From: an uncultured Eubacteriales bacterium
Lineage (GTDB): Bacteria; Bacillota; Clostridia; Oscillospirales; Butyricicoccaceae
Assembly: GCA_910579575.1 (NCBI GenBank)
Contig: CAJTUM010000008.1
Span: 1 to 64,000, forward strand
Direction of reading: 5' to 3'
Length of the DNA stretch: 64,000 nt
Shown here piece by piece: positions 1-7,503 of the stretch. The notes below the pieces were generated by a model. The model ran no database searches and was not told where the DNA came from. It was given only the letters and a program-made list of their open reading frames with translations. The position numbers were made by a program, and so were the translations under genes. Position 1 is the stretch's first letter, and each line of letters begins with the position of its first letter.

Positions 1-170
1 ATAATTCGGATGAATGAATTATTATACACTAAAGTCTAGAATCAAGGCGTTAGGAACACAGAAGCGAATTGGGAGTTGGCAAAAGGGCTTCTGACGAATT
101 AGGCCGCGCCGCTGCGCAACAAAATATCCGCCTTGTCGACGCGGCGTATAGCGGTCGGTCCAGGGCGGCC

Positions 171-208
171 GCCTGGAGCTAGGCTTTGCCGGCTCCAGGC
201 GTTTTTTT
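171..208 (+). terminator. Rho-independent terminator of an upstream gene
   Basis: GCCTGGAGC pairs perfectly with GCTCCAGGC around a 12-base loop and is followed by seven T residues. It would end a plus-strand transcript that starts outside the window. I see no gene in bases 1-170. Confidence 0.8.
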
Positions 209-277
209 GCAGTCGTCTTAATTATTGAAGGAAAATCAGAAATATTCCTTTTTTCGGAACGTGTTAAAAAAATATCA

Positions 278-306
278 TTGCAATTCCGCCGCCAGGCGGC
301 TATAGT
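278..306 (+). promoter_or_regulatory. Sigma-A-type promoter of the hydrogenase operon
   Basis: TTGCAA at 278-283 and TATAGT at 301-306 are separated by exactly 17 bases. The spacer holds a GCCGCC/GGCGGC inverted repeat that could bind a regulator. The leader of about 75 bases is AT-rich and ends in a strong GGAGGGGG ribosome site. Confidence 0.65.
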
Positions 307-385
307 GATATAGATAAAATAAATAGAATAAGATAGCTTTAATCTATAAAAGAGCGATGAAATTTTTTGGAGGGGGATATTACAT

Positions 386-874
386 ATGTCAAATGCAATT
401 GATTTTGCCGTAGTCGACGGCATTGTGGCTCGACACGGCGCAGAGGCCAGCAATGTGATTGCAATTTTGCAGGATATCCAGGCCCAGTACCGGTATTTGC
501 CCCGGGAGGTTTTTCCGTATCTGGCTCGCAAGCTGCAAATGAGCGCCGCCAAGATTTACAGCGTGGCCACCTTTTATGAAAACTTTTCTCTGGAGCCAAA
601 GGGCAAATATGTCATCAAAATCTGCGACGGCACCGCCTGCCATGTGCGCAAAAGCGTCCCTATTCTGGAGAAAATGCGGGAAACCCTGGGGCTTTCCGCC
701 CAGAAGCTGACCACCGACGACATGATGTTTACGGTGGAAACCGTATCCTGCCTGGGCGCCTGCGGCTTGGCGCCGGCCTGCACGGTGAATGATAAAGTCT
801 ATCCGTCTATGACGCCGGAAAAAGCGACGGAGCTGCTGACCCAGCTGCGGGAGGAGGGGAGTCGGGTATGCTGA
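386..874 (+). CDS. hydC: NADH-dependent [FeFe]-hydrogenase, NuoE-like subunit (HydC)
   Basis: 162 residues, a full-length NuoE/HydC-type thioredoxin-like [2Fe-2S] protein. The four cluster cysteines sit in the family pattern, DGTACHVRKS in the middle and CLGACGLAP near residues 125-135, after an N-terminal helical bundle. In the family it relays electrons between the NuoF-like subunit and the hydrogenase. The ATG follows GGAGGGGG at good spacing. Its stop overlaps the next start (ATGCTGA), so it is translationally coupled to the NuoF-like gene. The trimer gene order with NuoF-like and hydrogenase genes points to a cytoplasmic electron-bifurcating hydrogenase; bifurcation itself is inferred from the family. 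Confidence 0.9.
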   Translation: MSNAIDFAVVDGIVARHGAEASNVIAILQDIQAQYRYLPREVFPYLARKLQMSAAKIYSVATFYENFSLEPKGKYVIKICDGTACHVRKSVPILEKMRETLGLSAQKLTTDDMMFTVETVSCLGACGLAPACTVNDKVYPSMTPEKATELLTQLREEGSRVC

Positions 875-2742
875 AAACGAGAGAAGAGCTGACCCGCCTC
901 CGCCAGACGCTGGAGGGCCGATTTGCCGCCCAAGTGAAAAAAGTGCTGGTGTGCGCGGGAACTGGCTGCGTGGCCGGCGGCTCGCTGGAGATTTACGCTC
1001 GGCTGATTGAGCTGCTGAAGGAAAAAGGCGTTCACTGCCAGGTGGATCTGGCCCACGAGCCTCATGGCGAGGAGGTGGGCGTCAAGCGCAGCGGCTGCCA
1101 CGGCTTCTGCGAGATGGGGCCTTTGGTGCGCATCGAGCCCCAGGGCTGGCTTTACACCAAGGTGAAGATAGACGATTGCGAAGAGATTGTGGAAAAAACC
1201 ATTTTGGCCGGCGAACCGATCCAGCGTCTGTGCTACAAAATCAATGGGGAAATCTATATGACCCAGGAAGAGATCCCCTTCTATAAAAAACAGACCCGCA
1301 CGGTGCTGGAGCACTGCGGCCATATCGACGCCACCTCCATTCAGGAATATATCGCCATCGGCGGGTATAAGGCCCTGGAAAAGGCGCTGTTTGAAATGGA
1401 CGGCCAGCAGATTGTGGAGGAAATCCAGCAATCCAATCTGCGGGGCAGAGGCGGCGGCGGCTTCCCCACAGGCCGCAAATGGGAGCAGGCCCGGCGGCAG
1501 GCCGCCGCGCCCAAATACATCGTGTGCAACGGCGACGAAGGGGACCCAGGCGCCTTTATGGACCGCTCGGTGATGGAGGGCGATCCTCATCGCCTGCTGG
1601 AGGGCATTATGATTGCCGGCGCGGCCGTGGGCGCCAGCCAGGGCTATATCTATGTCCGGGCCGAATACCCCATGGCGGTGAACCGGCTGACCCAAGCCAT
1701 TGAGCAGGCGCGGGAAATTGGTATTTTGGGCCAGAATATTTTGGGCTCCGGCTTTGATTTTGATATTCATATCAGCCGCGGCGCCGGCGCTTTCGTTTGC
1801 GGCGAAGGCAGCGCGCTGACGGCTTCCATCGAGGGCCGCCGGGGAATGCCCCGGGTCAAGCCGCCCCGCACGGTGGAACGGGGCCTTTTTGACAAGCCCA
1901 CTGTGCTGAACAATGTGGAAACCCTGGCCAACGTGCCCCAGATCATTCTGCGCGGGGCGAATTGGTATCGCTCCATTGGCCCGGAAAACAGCCCGGGGGC
2001 CAAGGCTTTCGCTCTGACAGGCAATATCCAGAATACCGGCCTGATTGAGGTGCCCATGGGGACCACCCTGCGGGAGATCATCTTTGATATCGGCGGCGGT
2101 ATGCGGGATGGGGCGGAGTTTAAGGCTGTGCAGATTGGCGGCCCCTCCGGCGGCTGCCTGACGAAAGAGCATCTGGATCTGCCGCTGGATTTTGATTCTC
2201 TGCAAAAGGCGGGGGCTATGATCGGCTCCGGCGGTCTGGTGGTGATGGACGATAAGACCTGTATGGTGGAAGTGGCTCGGTTCTTTATGAATTTCACCCA
2301 GAACGAGAGCTGCGGCAAATGCGTGCCCTGCCGAGAAGGCACAAAGCGTATGCTGGAGATTCTGGAGCGCATTGTGGCAGGCCAGGGCCAGCCTGGAGAT
2401 ATCGACCTGCTGCTGGAGCTGGCGGAGACCATCTCCGCCACCGCCCTCTGCGGTCTGGGTAAGACGGCGGCGCAGCCGGTGGTCAGCACGATTCGCTATT
2501 TCCGGGATGAATATGAGGCCCATGTAAACGAAAAGCGCTGCCCCACTCACAACTGCCAGAAGCTGAAGCGGTATATCATCGATCCTCAGGAATGCAAGGG
2601 CTGCTCCAAGTGCGCTCGGAACTGCCCGGCGGGCGCCATCTCCGGCGAGATCCGCAGCCCCTTTGTCATCGACCAGGAAAAATGTATCAAATGCGGCGCC
2701 TGCATCGACGGGTGCAGTTTCCACGCCGTGAAGGAGGGTTAG
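868..2742 (+). CDS. hydB: NADH-dependent [FeFe]-hydrogenase, NuoF-like flavoprotein subunit (HydB)
   Basis: 624 residues. Order of parts: an N-terminal thioredoxin-like [2Fe-2S] domain (VCAGTGC, CHGFCEMGP, residues 1-125); the NuoF core with the glycine-rich NADH/FMN region (RGRGGGGFPTGRKW and GDEGDPGAFMDR); the NuoF [4Fe-4S] motif ESCGKCVPCREGT; and two C-terminal ferredoxin [4Fe-4S] motifs (CKGCSKCARNCP and CIKCGACIDGC). This is the HydB arrangement of trimeric bifurcating hydrogenases, where it exchanges electrons with NAD(H) and ferredoxin. The start overlaps the stop of the NuoE-like gene by seven bases and only three bases separate it from the hydrogenase gene. Confidence 0.93.
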   Translation: MLKTREELTRLRQTLEGRFAAQVKKVLVCAGTGCVAGGSLEIYARLIELLKEKGVHCQVDLAHEPHGEEVGVKRSGCHGFCEMGPLVRIEPQGWLYTKVKIDDCEEIVEKTILAGEPIQRLCYKINGEIYMTQEEIPFYKKQTRTVLEHCGHIDATSIQEYIAIGGYKALEKALFEMDGQQIVEEIQQSNLRGRGGGGFPTGRKWEQARRQAAAPKYIVCNGDEGDPGAFMDRSVMEGDPHRLLEGIMIAGAAVGASQGYIYVRAEYPMAVNRLTQAIEQAREIGILGQNILGSGFDFDIHISRGAGAFVCGEGSALTASIEGRRGMPRVKPPRTVERGLFDKPTVLNNVETLANVPQIILRGANWYRSIGPENSPGAKAFALTGNIQNTGLIEVPMGTTLREIIFDIGGGMRDGAEFKAVQIGGPSGGCLTKEHLDLPLDFDSLQKAGAMIGSGGLVVMDDKTCMVEVARFFMNFTQNESCGKCVPCREGTKRMLEILERIVAGQGQPGDIDLLLELAETISATALCGLGKTAAQPVVSTIRYFRDEYEAHVNEKRCPTHNCQKLKRYIIDPQECKGCSKCARNCPAGAISGEIRSPFVIDQEKCIKCGACIDGCSFHAVKEG

Positions 2743-2745
2743 GCC

Positions 2746-4431
2746 ATGAGCGCGTTTATGATGGTGGATAATATTCCGGTGGAAATCGCCGGGGAAGAAA
2801 ACATTCTGGCGGTGATCCGCAAAGCGGGGGTGGAGCTGCCCACCTTCTGCTATTATTCCGAGCTTTCCGTCTATGGAGCCTGCCGGATGTGCATGGTGGA
2901 AGATCGGCGGGGCAATATCCAGGCGGCCTGCTCCACGCCGCCTCGAGAGGGCATGGAGATTTTCACCAACACCCCCCGGCTGCGGAAATACCGCCGCAAC
3001 GTGCTGGAGCTGCTGTTGGCCAGCCATTGCCGAGACTGCACAACCTGCGAAAAGAGCGGAAAATGCAAATTGCAGCAGCTGGCCCATCAGTTTGGCATTC
3101 ACAATATCCGGTTCGGTCAGATCACCGACGAACACCAGCGGGACGAATCCTCCCTGTGCGTCAGCCGGGACAGCGCCAAGTGCATTTTGTGCGGCGATTG
3201 CGTGCGGATGTGCGAGGAAATCCAGGGCGTGGGCGCCATTGATTTTGTGGGCCGAGGCGCCAGAATGAAGGTGGCTCCCGCCTTCCACGAGCCCATCGCC
3301 AACAGCAACTGCGTGGGCTGCGGCCAGTGCGCCGCCGTCTGCCCCACCGGCGCGATTGTGGTGAAAAACGACGTGGAGCGGATGTGGGCTGAACTGGCCG
3401 ACCCCAAAACCAAGTGCGTGGCTCAGATCGCCCCCGCTGTCCGAGTGGGCATCAGCCGGGAAATGGGCTTGGGAACCGGGGAAAACGCCATGGGCAAGGT
3501 GACGGCCGCCCTGCGGCGCCTGGGCTTTGACGAGGTCTACGACACCACCACTGGCGCAGACCTGACAGTGTTGGAGGAGGCCAACGAGCTGGCGGGCCGG
3601 CTGGCCTCCGGCCAGAAGCTGCCTCTGCTCACCTCCTGCTGCCCGGCTTGGGTGCAGTTTGTGGAAAAGAATTATCCCCAGCTGCTGCCCCATGTCTCCA
3701 CCTGCCGCTCTCCTATGGAGATGTTTGGCGCGGTGCTGAAAGAGCAGCTGAAGACCTCCACCAGGCGGATTGTCTCTGTGGCGATTATGCCCTGTACGGC
3801 CAAAAAATTTGAGGTAGCCCGGCCGGAATTCAAGCGCGGCGGCGTTTCCGATGTGGATTACGCCGTCACTACCCAGGAGCTCATCTCCATGATCCGTCAG
3901 GCAGGTATTGTTTTTGACGAGTTGGAGCCCGAAAGCGTGGATATGCCCTTCGGCGTTTCCACCGGCGCAGGGGTGATTTTTGGCGTCACCGGCGGCGTGA
4001 CGGAGGCGGTGATCCGCCGCCTCAGCGACGATAAATCCACCAGCGCTCTGCGGGCCATCGCCTTCAACGGCGTCCGGGGCATGGAGAGCGTCAAGGAAAC
4101 CACGGTGGAAATCGGCGGAAAAACCGTGCGCATCGCCATTGTCAGCGGCTTGGCCAACGCCCGGCCTTTGATGGATCAATTGGCCCAGGGGCAGTGCGAG
4201 TATGATTTCATCGAGGTCATGGCCTGTCCGGGGGGCTGCGTCTCCGGCGCCGGCCAACCTTTTGCCGTCAAGGCGGAAAAGGCCAAGCGGGGCCAGGGGC
4301 TGTATCAGGCGGATCGGATGAGCCCCATCAAGCGGTCGGAGGAAAATTACGCCGTCACTGCTTTGTATGACAGCGTGCTCAAAGGCCGGGTCCATGAGCT
4401 GCTCCATGTGGACTATGTCAAACAGAGCTAA
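2746..4431 (+). CDS. hydA: [FeFe]-hydrogenase catalytic subunit (HydA)
   Basis: 561 residues, making or consuming H2. Visible parts: N-terminal [2Fe-2S] ferredoxin domain (CRMCMVEDRRG), the histidine-ligated [4Fe-4S] site HCRDCTTCEKSGKC, two [4Fe-4S] motifs (CILCGDCVRMCEE and CVGCGQCAAVCP), then the three H-cluster signatures TSCCPAW (about residue 296), MPCTAKKFE (about 348) and MACPGGCVSGAG (about 492). All H-cluster cysteines are present. This is the modular group A enzyme that works with NuoE- and NuoF-like partners encoded just upstream. Maturases HydE, HydF and HydG are not in the window. Confidence 0.95.
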   Translation: MSAFMMVDNIPVEIAGEENILAVIRKAGVELPTFCYYSELSVYGACRMCMVEDRRGNIQAACSTPPREGMEIFTNTPRLRKYRRNVLELLLASHCRDCTTCEKSGKCKLQQLAHQFGIHNIRFGQITDEHQRDESSLCVSRDSAKCILCGDCVRMCEEIQGVGAIDFVGRGARMKVAPAFHEPIANSNCVGCGQCAAVCPTGAIVVKNDVERMWAELADPKTKCVAQIAPAVRVGISREMGLGTGENAMGKVTAALRRLGFDEVYDTTTGADLTVLEEANELAGRLASGQKLPLLTSCCPAWVQFVEKNYPQLLPHVSTCRSPMEMFGAVLKEQLKTSTRRIVSVAIMPCTAKKFEVARPEFKRGGVSDVDYAVTTQELISMIRQAGIVFDELEPESVDMPFGVSTGAGVIFGVTGGVTEAVIRRLSDDKSTSALRAIAFNGVRGMESVKETTVEIGGKTVRIAIVSGLANARPLMDQLAQGQCEYDFIEVMACPGGCVSGAGQPFAVKAEKAKRGQGLYQADRMSPIKRSEENYAVTALYDSVLKGRVHELLHVDYVKQS

Positions 4432-4446
4432 AAGGGAGGAAATGCA

Positions 4447-4698
4447 ATGAAATTCAGCGTATGCGTGGGCAGTTTCTGCCATGCCAAGGGCTCTTATAAC
4501 GTGCTGTGCACTCTGCGGCAGATGGTGGAGGAATACAGCCTTCACGACCAGGTGGAAGTGGCTAGTATGTTTTGCGACGGCGACTGCGTGGAGGCCGTCA
4601 AGGTGAAAATCGACGATCGGGAAACCGTCAGCGTCACCGGCGCCGGCGCCCGGGATTTTTTCCTCCAGCGCTGCGCCGGGCTGATCCAGGGCAGATAG
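4447..4698 (+). CDS. Small thioredoxin-like [2Fe-2S] ferredoxin protein, fourth hydrogenase-operon gene
   Basis: 83 residues with four cysteines at about positions 6, 11, 43 and 47 (CVGSFC and CDGDC) in the spacing of thioredoxin-like [2Fe-2S] ferredoxins, i.e. a free-standing version of the cluster domain of NuoE. It lies 15 bases behind hydA with its own AGGAGG-like site and precedes the operon terminator, so it is probably co-transcribed. An electron-carrier or accessory role for the hydrogenase is inferred from position only. Confidence 0.75.
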   Translation: MKFSVCVGSFCHAKGSYNVLCTLRQMVEEYSLHDQVEVASMFCDGDCVEAVKVKIDDRETVSVTGAGARDFFLQRCAGLIQGR

Positions 4699-4861
4699 GA
4701 AAAAGCGACTGGGCCGTCAATCCCTCTGGCGCCTGACGCGGAGCCGTCCTTTGCGGCTGCATTTGTGAAATTGGGAGAGCGGCTGCCCTCGCCTCCAGCC
4801 GCTTCGCCAGCATGGGCGGCGGGAATGCGAAAAACAATACGGCGAATTTTCGGAATAACCC

Positions 4862-4890
4862 AAACAGCCGCCTCATAGGGCGGCTGTTTT
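4862..4890 (+). terminator. Terminator of the hydrogenase operon
   Basis: AAACAGCCGCC and GGCGGCTGTTT form an 11-bp stem with a 6-base loop, ending in TTTT. It lies 160 bases behind the last hydrogenase-operon gene; the gap 4699-4861 shows no gene. Confidence 0.8.
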
Positions 4891-4921
4891 ATGGTTTCAG
4901 AGGAAGGGCGGAAAAAAGAGG

Positions 4922-4950
4922 TTCTTTTTTTCCGGCAAGTGTGGTAAGAT
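4922..4950 (+). promoter_or_regulatory. Possible promoter of the uppP leader
   Basis: TAAGAT at 4945-4950 is a fair -10 box; the -35 (TTCTTT at 4922, 17 bases away) is weak. The location just upstream of the structured leader is what supports it. Confidence 0.35.
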
Positions 4951-4963
4951 AATCGCATAGGCG

Positions 4964-5080
4964 TCGGTCGGGTTGCTCCGGCAGGCAAGCAACGAGATTG
5001 GGCGGGCAACCGACTGTGGGCGCAAAGTCAGCGGCCTTTTATGCAAAGGCCCTGCGGTCGCTGGGTTGATATACCCGCCA
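4964..5080 (+). ncRNA. Structured 5' leader RNA of uppP, possible c-di-GMP-I (GEMM)-like riboswitch
   Basis: A small hairpin (GTTGC 4972-4976 with GCAAC 4988-4992) is followed by a long-range stem: GGCGGG and CAACC (about 5001-5011) pair with GGTTG and CCCGCC (about 5064-5079). Inside are GCGCAAAG and CAGCGGCC, the latter pairing with GGCC and CGCTG. The order GGGCAACC...GCGCAAAG...CGCTGGGTT resembles the GEMM consensus GGCAAACC...ACGCAAAGCC...GCCGGGTT. The GNRA-capped P2 helix of real GEMM RNAs is not evident, so the class call is uncertain; that the leader is structured is better supported. Confidence 0.42.
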
Positions 5081-5130
5081 GGCGAACACGGAGTATGGCT
5101 TCGGGCCGTCCCCATATAAGGAGGAACTTT

Positions 5131-5949
5131 ATGGTTCTTTACGTTGAGCTTTTGAAATCGGTTTTATACGGCGTTGTCCAGGGCATCACGGAGTGGCTGC
5201 CGATCAGCAGCACAGGACATATGATTTTGCTGGATGAATTTGTGCGCTTTGAGTGTACGCCGGAATTTTGGAATACCTTTTTGGTGGTGGTGCAGTTGGG
5301 GTCCATTCTGGCGGTGGTGGCGCTGTATTTCCACCGATTGAACCCCTTTTCCTCCAAAAAAGACCGGAACGAGCGGGTGGATACCATCACGCTGTGGATT
5401 AAGATTGTCATCGCCTGTATCCCCGCCGGGGCGCTGGGGATTTTGTTCGACGAGGCCATCGAGCGCATCAGCACGGCTGTGGTGGTGGCTGTGGCGTTGA
5501 TCGTCTATGGCGTCGCGTTCTTGGTGTTAGAGCGGCAGAATCGCCGGCCCAAAATCAACACCATGGACCATCTAAACGCCAAAACTGCCTTTTTCATCGG
5601 CGTCTTTCAATGCCTGTCTCTGGTTCCGGGCACTTCCCGGTCCGGCTCCACCATCTTGGGCGCTTCGATTCTGGGCTGTTCCCGGCAGGTAGCCTCAGAA
5701 TTTTCCTTTTTCCTGGCCATTCCGGTCATGCTGGGGGCCAGCTTTCTGCGGCTGCTCAAGGCGGGCTTTGCCTTTTCCATGGCCGAATGGGCTGTGCTGC
5801 TGACCGGCGCTGGGGTAGCCTTTCTGGTGTCTCTGTTGGCCATTCGGTTTCTGTTGGCCTATATCCGCAAACACGATTTTACCGCCTTCGGCTGGTACCG
5901 CATCGTCCTGGGCCTGCTGGTGCTGGGGTATTTCTATTTGCTGAAATAA
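5131..5949 (+). CDS. uppP: Undecaprenyl-diphosphatase UppP/BacA
   Basis: 272 residues from the ATG placed 7 bases behind AAGGAGG; a longer in-frame extension upstream falls inside the structured leader and is not needed. UppP removes a phosphate from undecaprenyl diphosphate at the membrane, recycling the lipid carrier for peptidoglycan. Both family signatures are present: GITEWLPISSTGH near the N-terminus and PGTSRSGSTI in the middle, within a protein of about seven or eight hydrophobic segments. Usual family length. It stands alone between a structured leader and a strong terminator. Confidence 0.95.
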   Translation: MVLYVELLKSVLYGVVQGITEWLPISSTGHMILLDEFVRFECTPEFWNTFLVVVQLGSILAVVALYFHRLNPFSSKKDRNERVDTITLWIKIVIACIPAGALGILFDEAIERISTAVVVAVALIVYGVAFLVLERQNRRPKINTMDHLNAKTAFFIGVFQCLSLVPGTSRSGSTILGASILGCSRQVASEFSFFLAIPVMLGASFLRLLKAGFAFSMAEWAVLLTGAGVAFLVSLLAIRFLLAYIRKHDFTAFGWYRIVLGLLVLGYFYLLK

Positions 5950-5963
5950 TGTTGGTCAAAATG

Positions 5964-6007
5964 AAAAAGACGGCGCTTTTTCATTGCGAAAAAAAGCCGT
6001 CTTTTTT
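5964..6007 (+). terminator. Terminator of uppP
   Basis: AAAAAGACGGC at 5964-5974 pairs with GCCGTCTTTTT at 5996-6006 across a 21-base loop, ending in a T-run. Confidence 0.8.
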
Positions 6008-6030
6008 AACTGCTATAGGAGGGATTATTT

Positions 6031-6291
6031 ATGGTTGGCAAACTATCAGTGGTTCCATATAATGCGAACGCCTCTAAAATTGCTGAGTGTATTAACAACC
6101 GATATAGTCATTCAGTGACGAAGTTAAAGGGCGTTGGTAATTTGGAAGTATCCTTAGTGTGTGAGATGGATGGAAGACTTACGCAGGAGAATGAGGTTTT
6201 AAATCTTGGGTGCAATGCGCGTATGGAGTTGCGCTCCCAGGGCGTATTTGATTTGTTGAAGAAAGTGGGCAGGCGGGAGTTAGATGTCTAA
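6031..6291 (+). CDS. Hypothetical protein, 86 aa
   Basis: 86 residues with a clear AGGAGG site 9 bases upstream of the ATG. I do not recognise the family; no transmembrane segment or metal motif is seen. Its GC content is visibly lower than that of uppP and the downstream minus-strand genes, which suggests separate ancestry. Its stop overlaps the start of the next frame (ATGTCTAA), so the two look translationally coupled. Confidence 0.55.
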   Translation: MVGKLSVVPYNANASKIAECINNRYSHSVTKLKGVGNLEVSLVCEMDGRLTQENEVLNLGCNARMELRSQGVFDLLKKVGRRELDV

Positions 6292-6622
6292 AAATCCAGA
6301 GAATTATTTTATGTGCCTTGGAAAGTATGCGAAAGAAATATTGCTTTTTTGATACAGTGGGGTTTGGATTCCTGATGATAGTAAGTCTACAAGCGACGGA
6401 TATCGCCAACGGCGGCGAGAAAATGGGAAATATCGCTGTGCCCAGACCTTTGGCCCGGGCGTCTGTTTTTCCAGCGGTGAAAGCCAAACCGAACAACCGA
6501 CAGTAGGGCGGCCGCTGTGCAAACAGTTGTCGGTCGAGCTGGTAGCGCCAAAATATCGGCCCATGACAGTCTTTCCCCAGGCCCGCCAGGCTGTGGAACG
6601 GCTGAAAGCCAGCTTGGCGTGA
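6284..6622 (+). pseudogene. Small orphan reading frame interrupted by an in-frame TGA at codon 23
   Basis: An ATG at 6284, behind GGCGGGAG and overlapping the previous stop, opens a frame that reads MSKNPENYFMCLGKYAKE then meets TGA at 6350-6352. The same frame stays open afterwards for 89 more codons, reads like protein, and ends three bases before the stop of the convergent gene. GC rises sharply after the TGA. Either a pseudogene, a composite of two pieces, or a readthrough/recoded gene. No convincing SECIS stem is seen after the TGA. Confidence 0.4.
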
Positions 6623-6625
6623 TTT

Positions 6626-7117
6626 TTATAGCGCTTCCAGCCAGAGAGCGGCGTCCGTGCGGGCCAGACCAATCGCGCGCCAGCGACAAGGACCCGGCTT
6701 GCCGCTGTCATAAACGGCGCCCGCCAACTCCTTGCCCAGCATACAATAGAGGATTTCATAGCCCCCGCCCAGGGCCGCCGGGGCTTGGGTCTCCTCCAAA
6801 TAATAGATTTGGCCGTTTTTGCGGGCCTTGATATAACAGCGTTCCGGTTCGGCTGCGGGCAGGCCGCGGCACAGGAAAAAAGCGTCCTCGTCCCGCAGAC
6901 GAAACAGGGATAAGCCCTCTGGCGGCTCCGCCTGCCGGCGAGGCTTTAATTGGAAGCTCCGGCCCAGAGCTTGGTGGCCAAAGCGCTCTCGGCATTTTTC
7001 AATAAAAGGTTCCATGCCGTCGCGGCGGATTTGTTCCAGCCCTTCCAGCCCCAGAGAAACCGGAGCGTTGGGGGGATAAACTGAGGATTCCAGTTGCGCA
7101 AATACGTTTTGTGTCAT
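6626..7117 (-). CDS. Unknown protein under T-box control, 163 aa
   Basis: 163 residues. The start chosen (MTQNVFAQLES) follows GGAGGAAAAG at good spacing; a longer in-frame version would run back into the T-box terminator hairpin. I do not recognise the family: no signal peptide or membrane segment, a central RRQAEPPEGLSLFRLR stretch and a C-terminal part rich in Gly/Ala/Trp. A T-box leader with its own promoter lies directly upstream, so expression should depend on the charging of one tRNA. That points to amino-acid supply or translation, but no specific function can be given. Confidence 0.7.
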   Translation of the reverse strand: MTQNVFAQLESSVYPPNAPVSLGLEGLEQIRRDGMEPFIEKCRERFGHQALGRSFQLKPRRQAEPPEGLSLFRLRDEDAFFLCRGLPAAEPERCYIKARKNGQIYYLEETQAPAALGGGYEILYCMLGKELAGAVYDSGKPGPCRWRAIGLARTDAALWLEAL

Positions 7118-7162
7118 ATTCTTTTCCTCCAATATTCTGGCGGCTGTATCTGGAGGGGAAAC

Positions 7163-7440
7163 AAAAAAAGCCTTCGCCCCGTGTGAAACAGGACGAAGGC
7201 TTGCGCTTTCGTTATACCACCCATTACAACATACCAACATATGCGTCCCCGATAACGGCGGGAAACCGGCTGCGCTTACTGAGGCAAAGCGCCCTTTCAG
7301 CTTGCGACTCCAGAGGGATATTCTGCTTCCGCCTACTCGCGCCGGGCTTTCACTGTCCCCGGCTCGCTGCGCCTTTTGGCATGAAGCATACTGGCTCTGT
7401 CAACGTCTTTCTTCTCCCCCAAATCTGTGACGTTTTGGGG
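7163..7440 (-). promoter_or_regulatory. T-box riboswitch upstream of the unknown 163-aa gene
   Basis: Read on the minus strand: Stem I with the AGTA loop-E half and GAA half flanking an internal loop, the distal AGCGAGCC...GTGAAAGCCCGG arm, the T-box proper GGGTGGTATAACG (plus 7210-7222), and a terminator hairpin AGCCTTCG/CGAAGGCT with a T-run (7163-7202). The specifier loop reads GAATATCC, which gives TAT (Tyr) directly after GAA, or ATC (Ile) if shifted by one base; I cannot settle this by eye. Confidence 0.88.
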
Positions 7441-7474
7441 CTCTATTGAATTGGAACGATTTCAATGTGAAGTT

Positions 7475-7503
7475 ATTCTACCACTGGAATAGGCGCCCGT
7501 CAA
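7475..7503 (-). promoter_or_regulatory. Promoter of the T-box transcript
   Basis: On the minus strand TTGACG (plus 7498-7503) and TAGAAT (plus 7475-7480) are 17 bases apart. The -35 overlaps the stop region of the sir2 gene, so the T-box unit can be transcribed on its own. Confidence 0.65.

Noticed and set aside
250..310. Rex-type redox operator before the hydrogenase operon
   Set aside because: GTGTTAAAAAAATATCATT only vaguely resembles the Rex palindrome; too weak to call.
799..4545. Very long open frame (1248 codons) on the minus strand opposite the hydrogenase genes
   Set aside because: A shadow of GC-rich coding on the plus strand, whose products carry complete iron-sulfur and H-cluster motifs; the minus frame is His/Ala/Gly-rich nonsense without a ribosome site.
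6304..6759. 151-codon minus-strand frame overlapping the end of the T-box gene
   Set aside because: It overlaps the T-box-controlled gene in another frame and has no ribosome site; the plus-strand frame across 6284-6622 has better codon usage.
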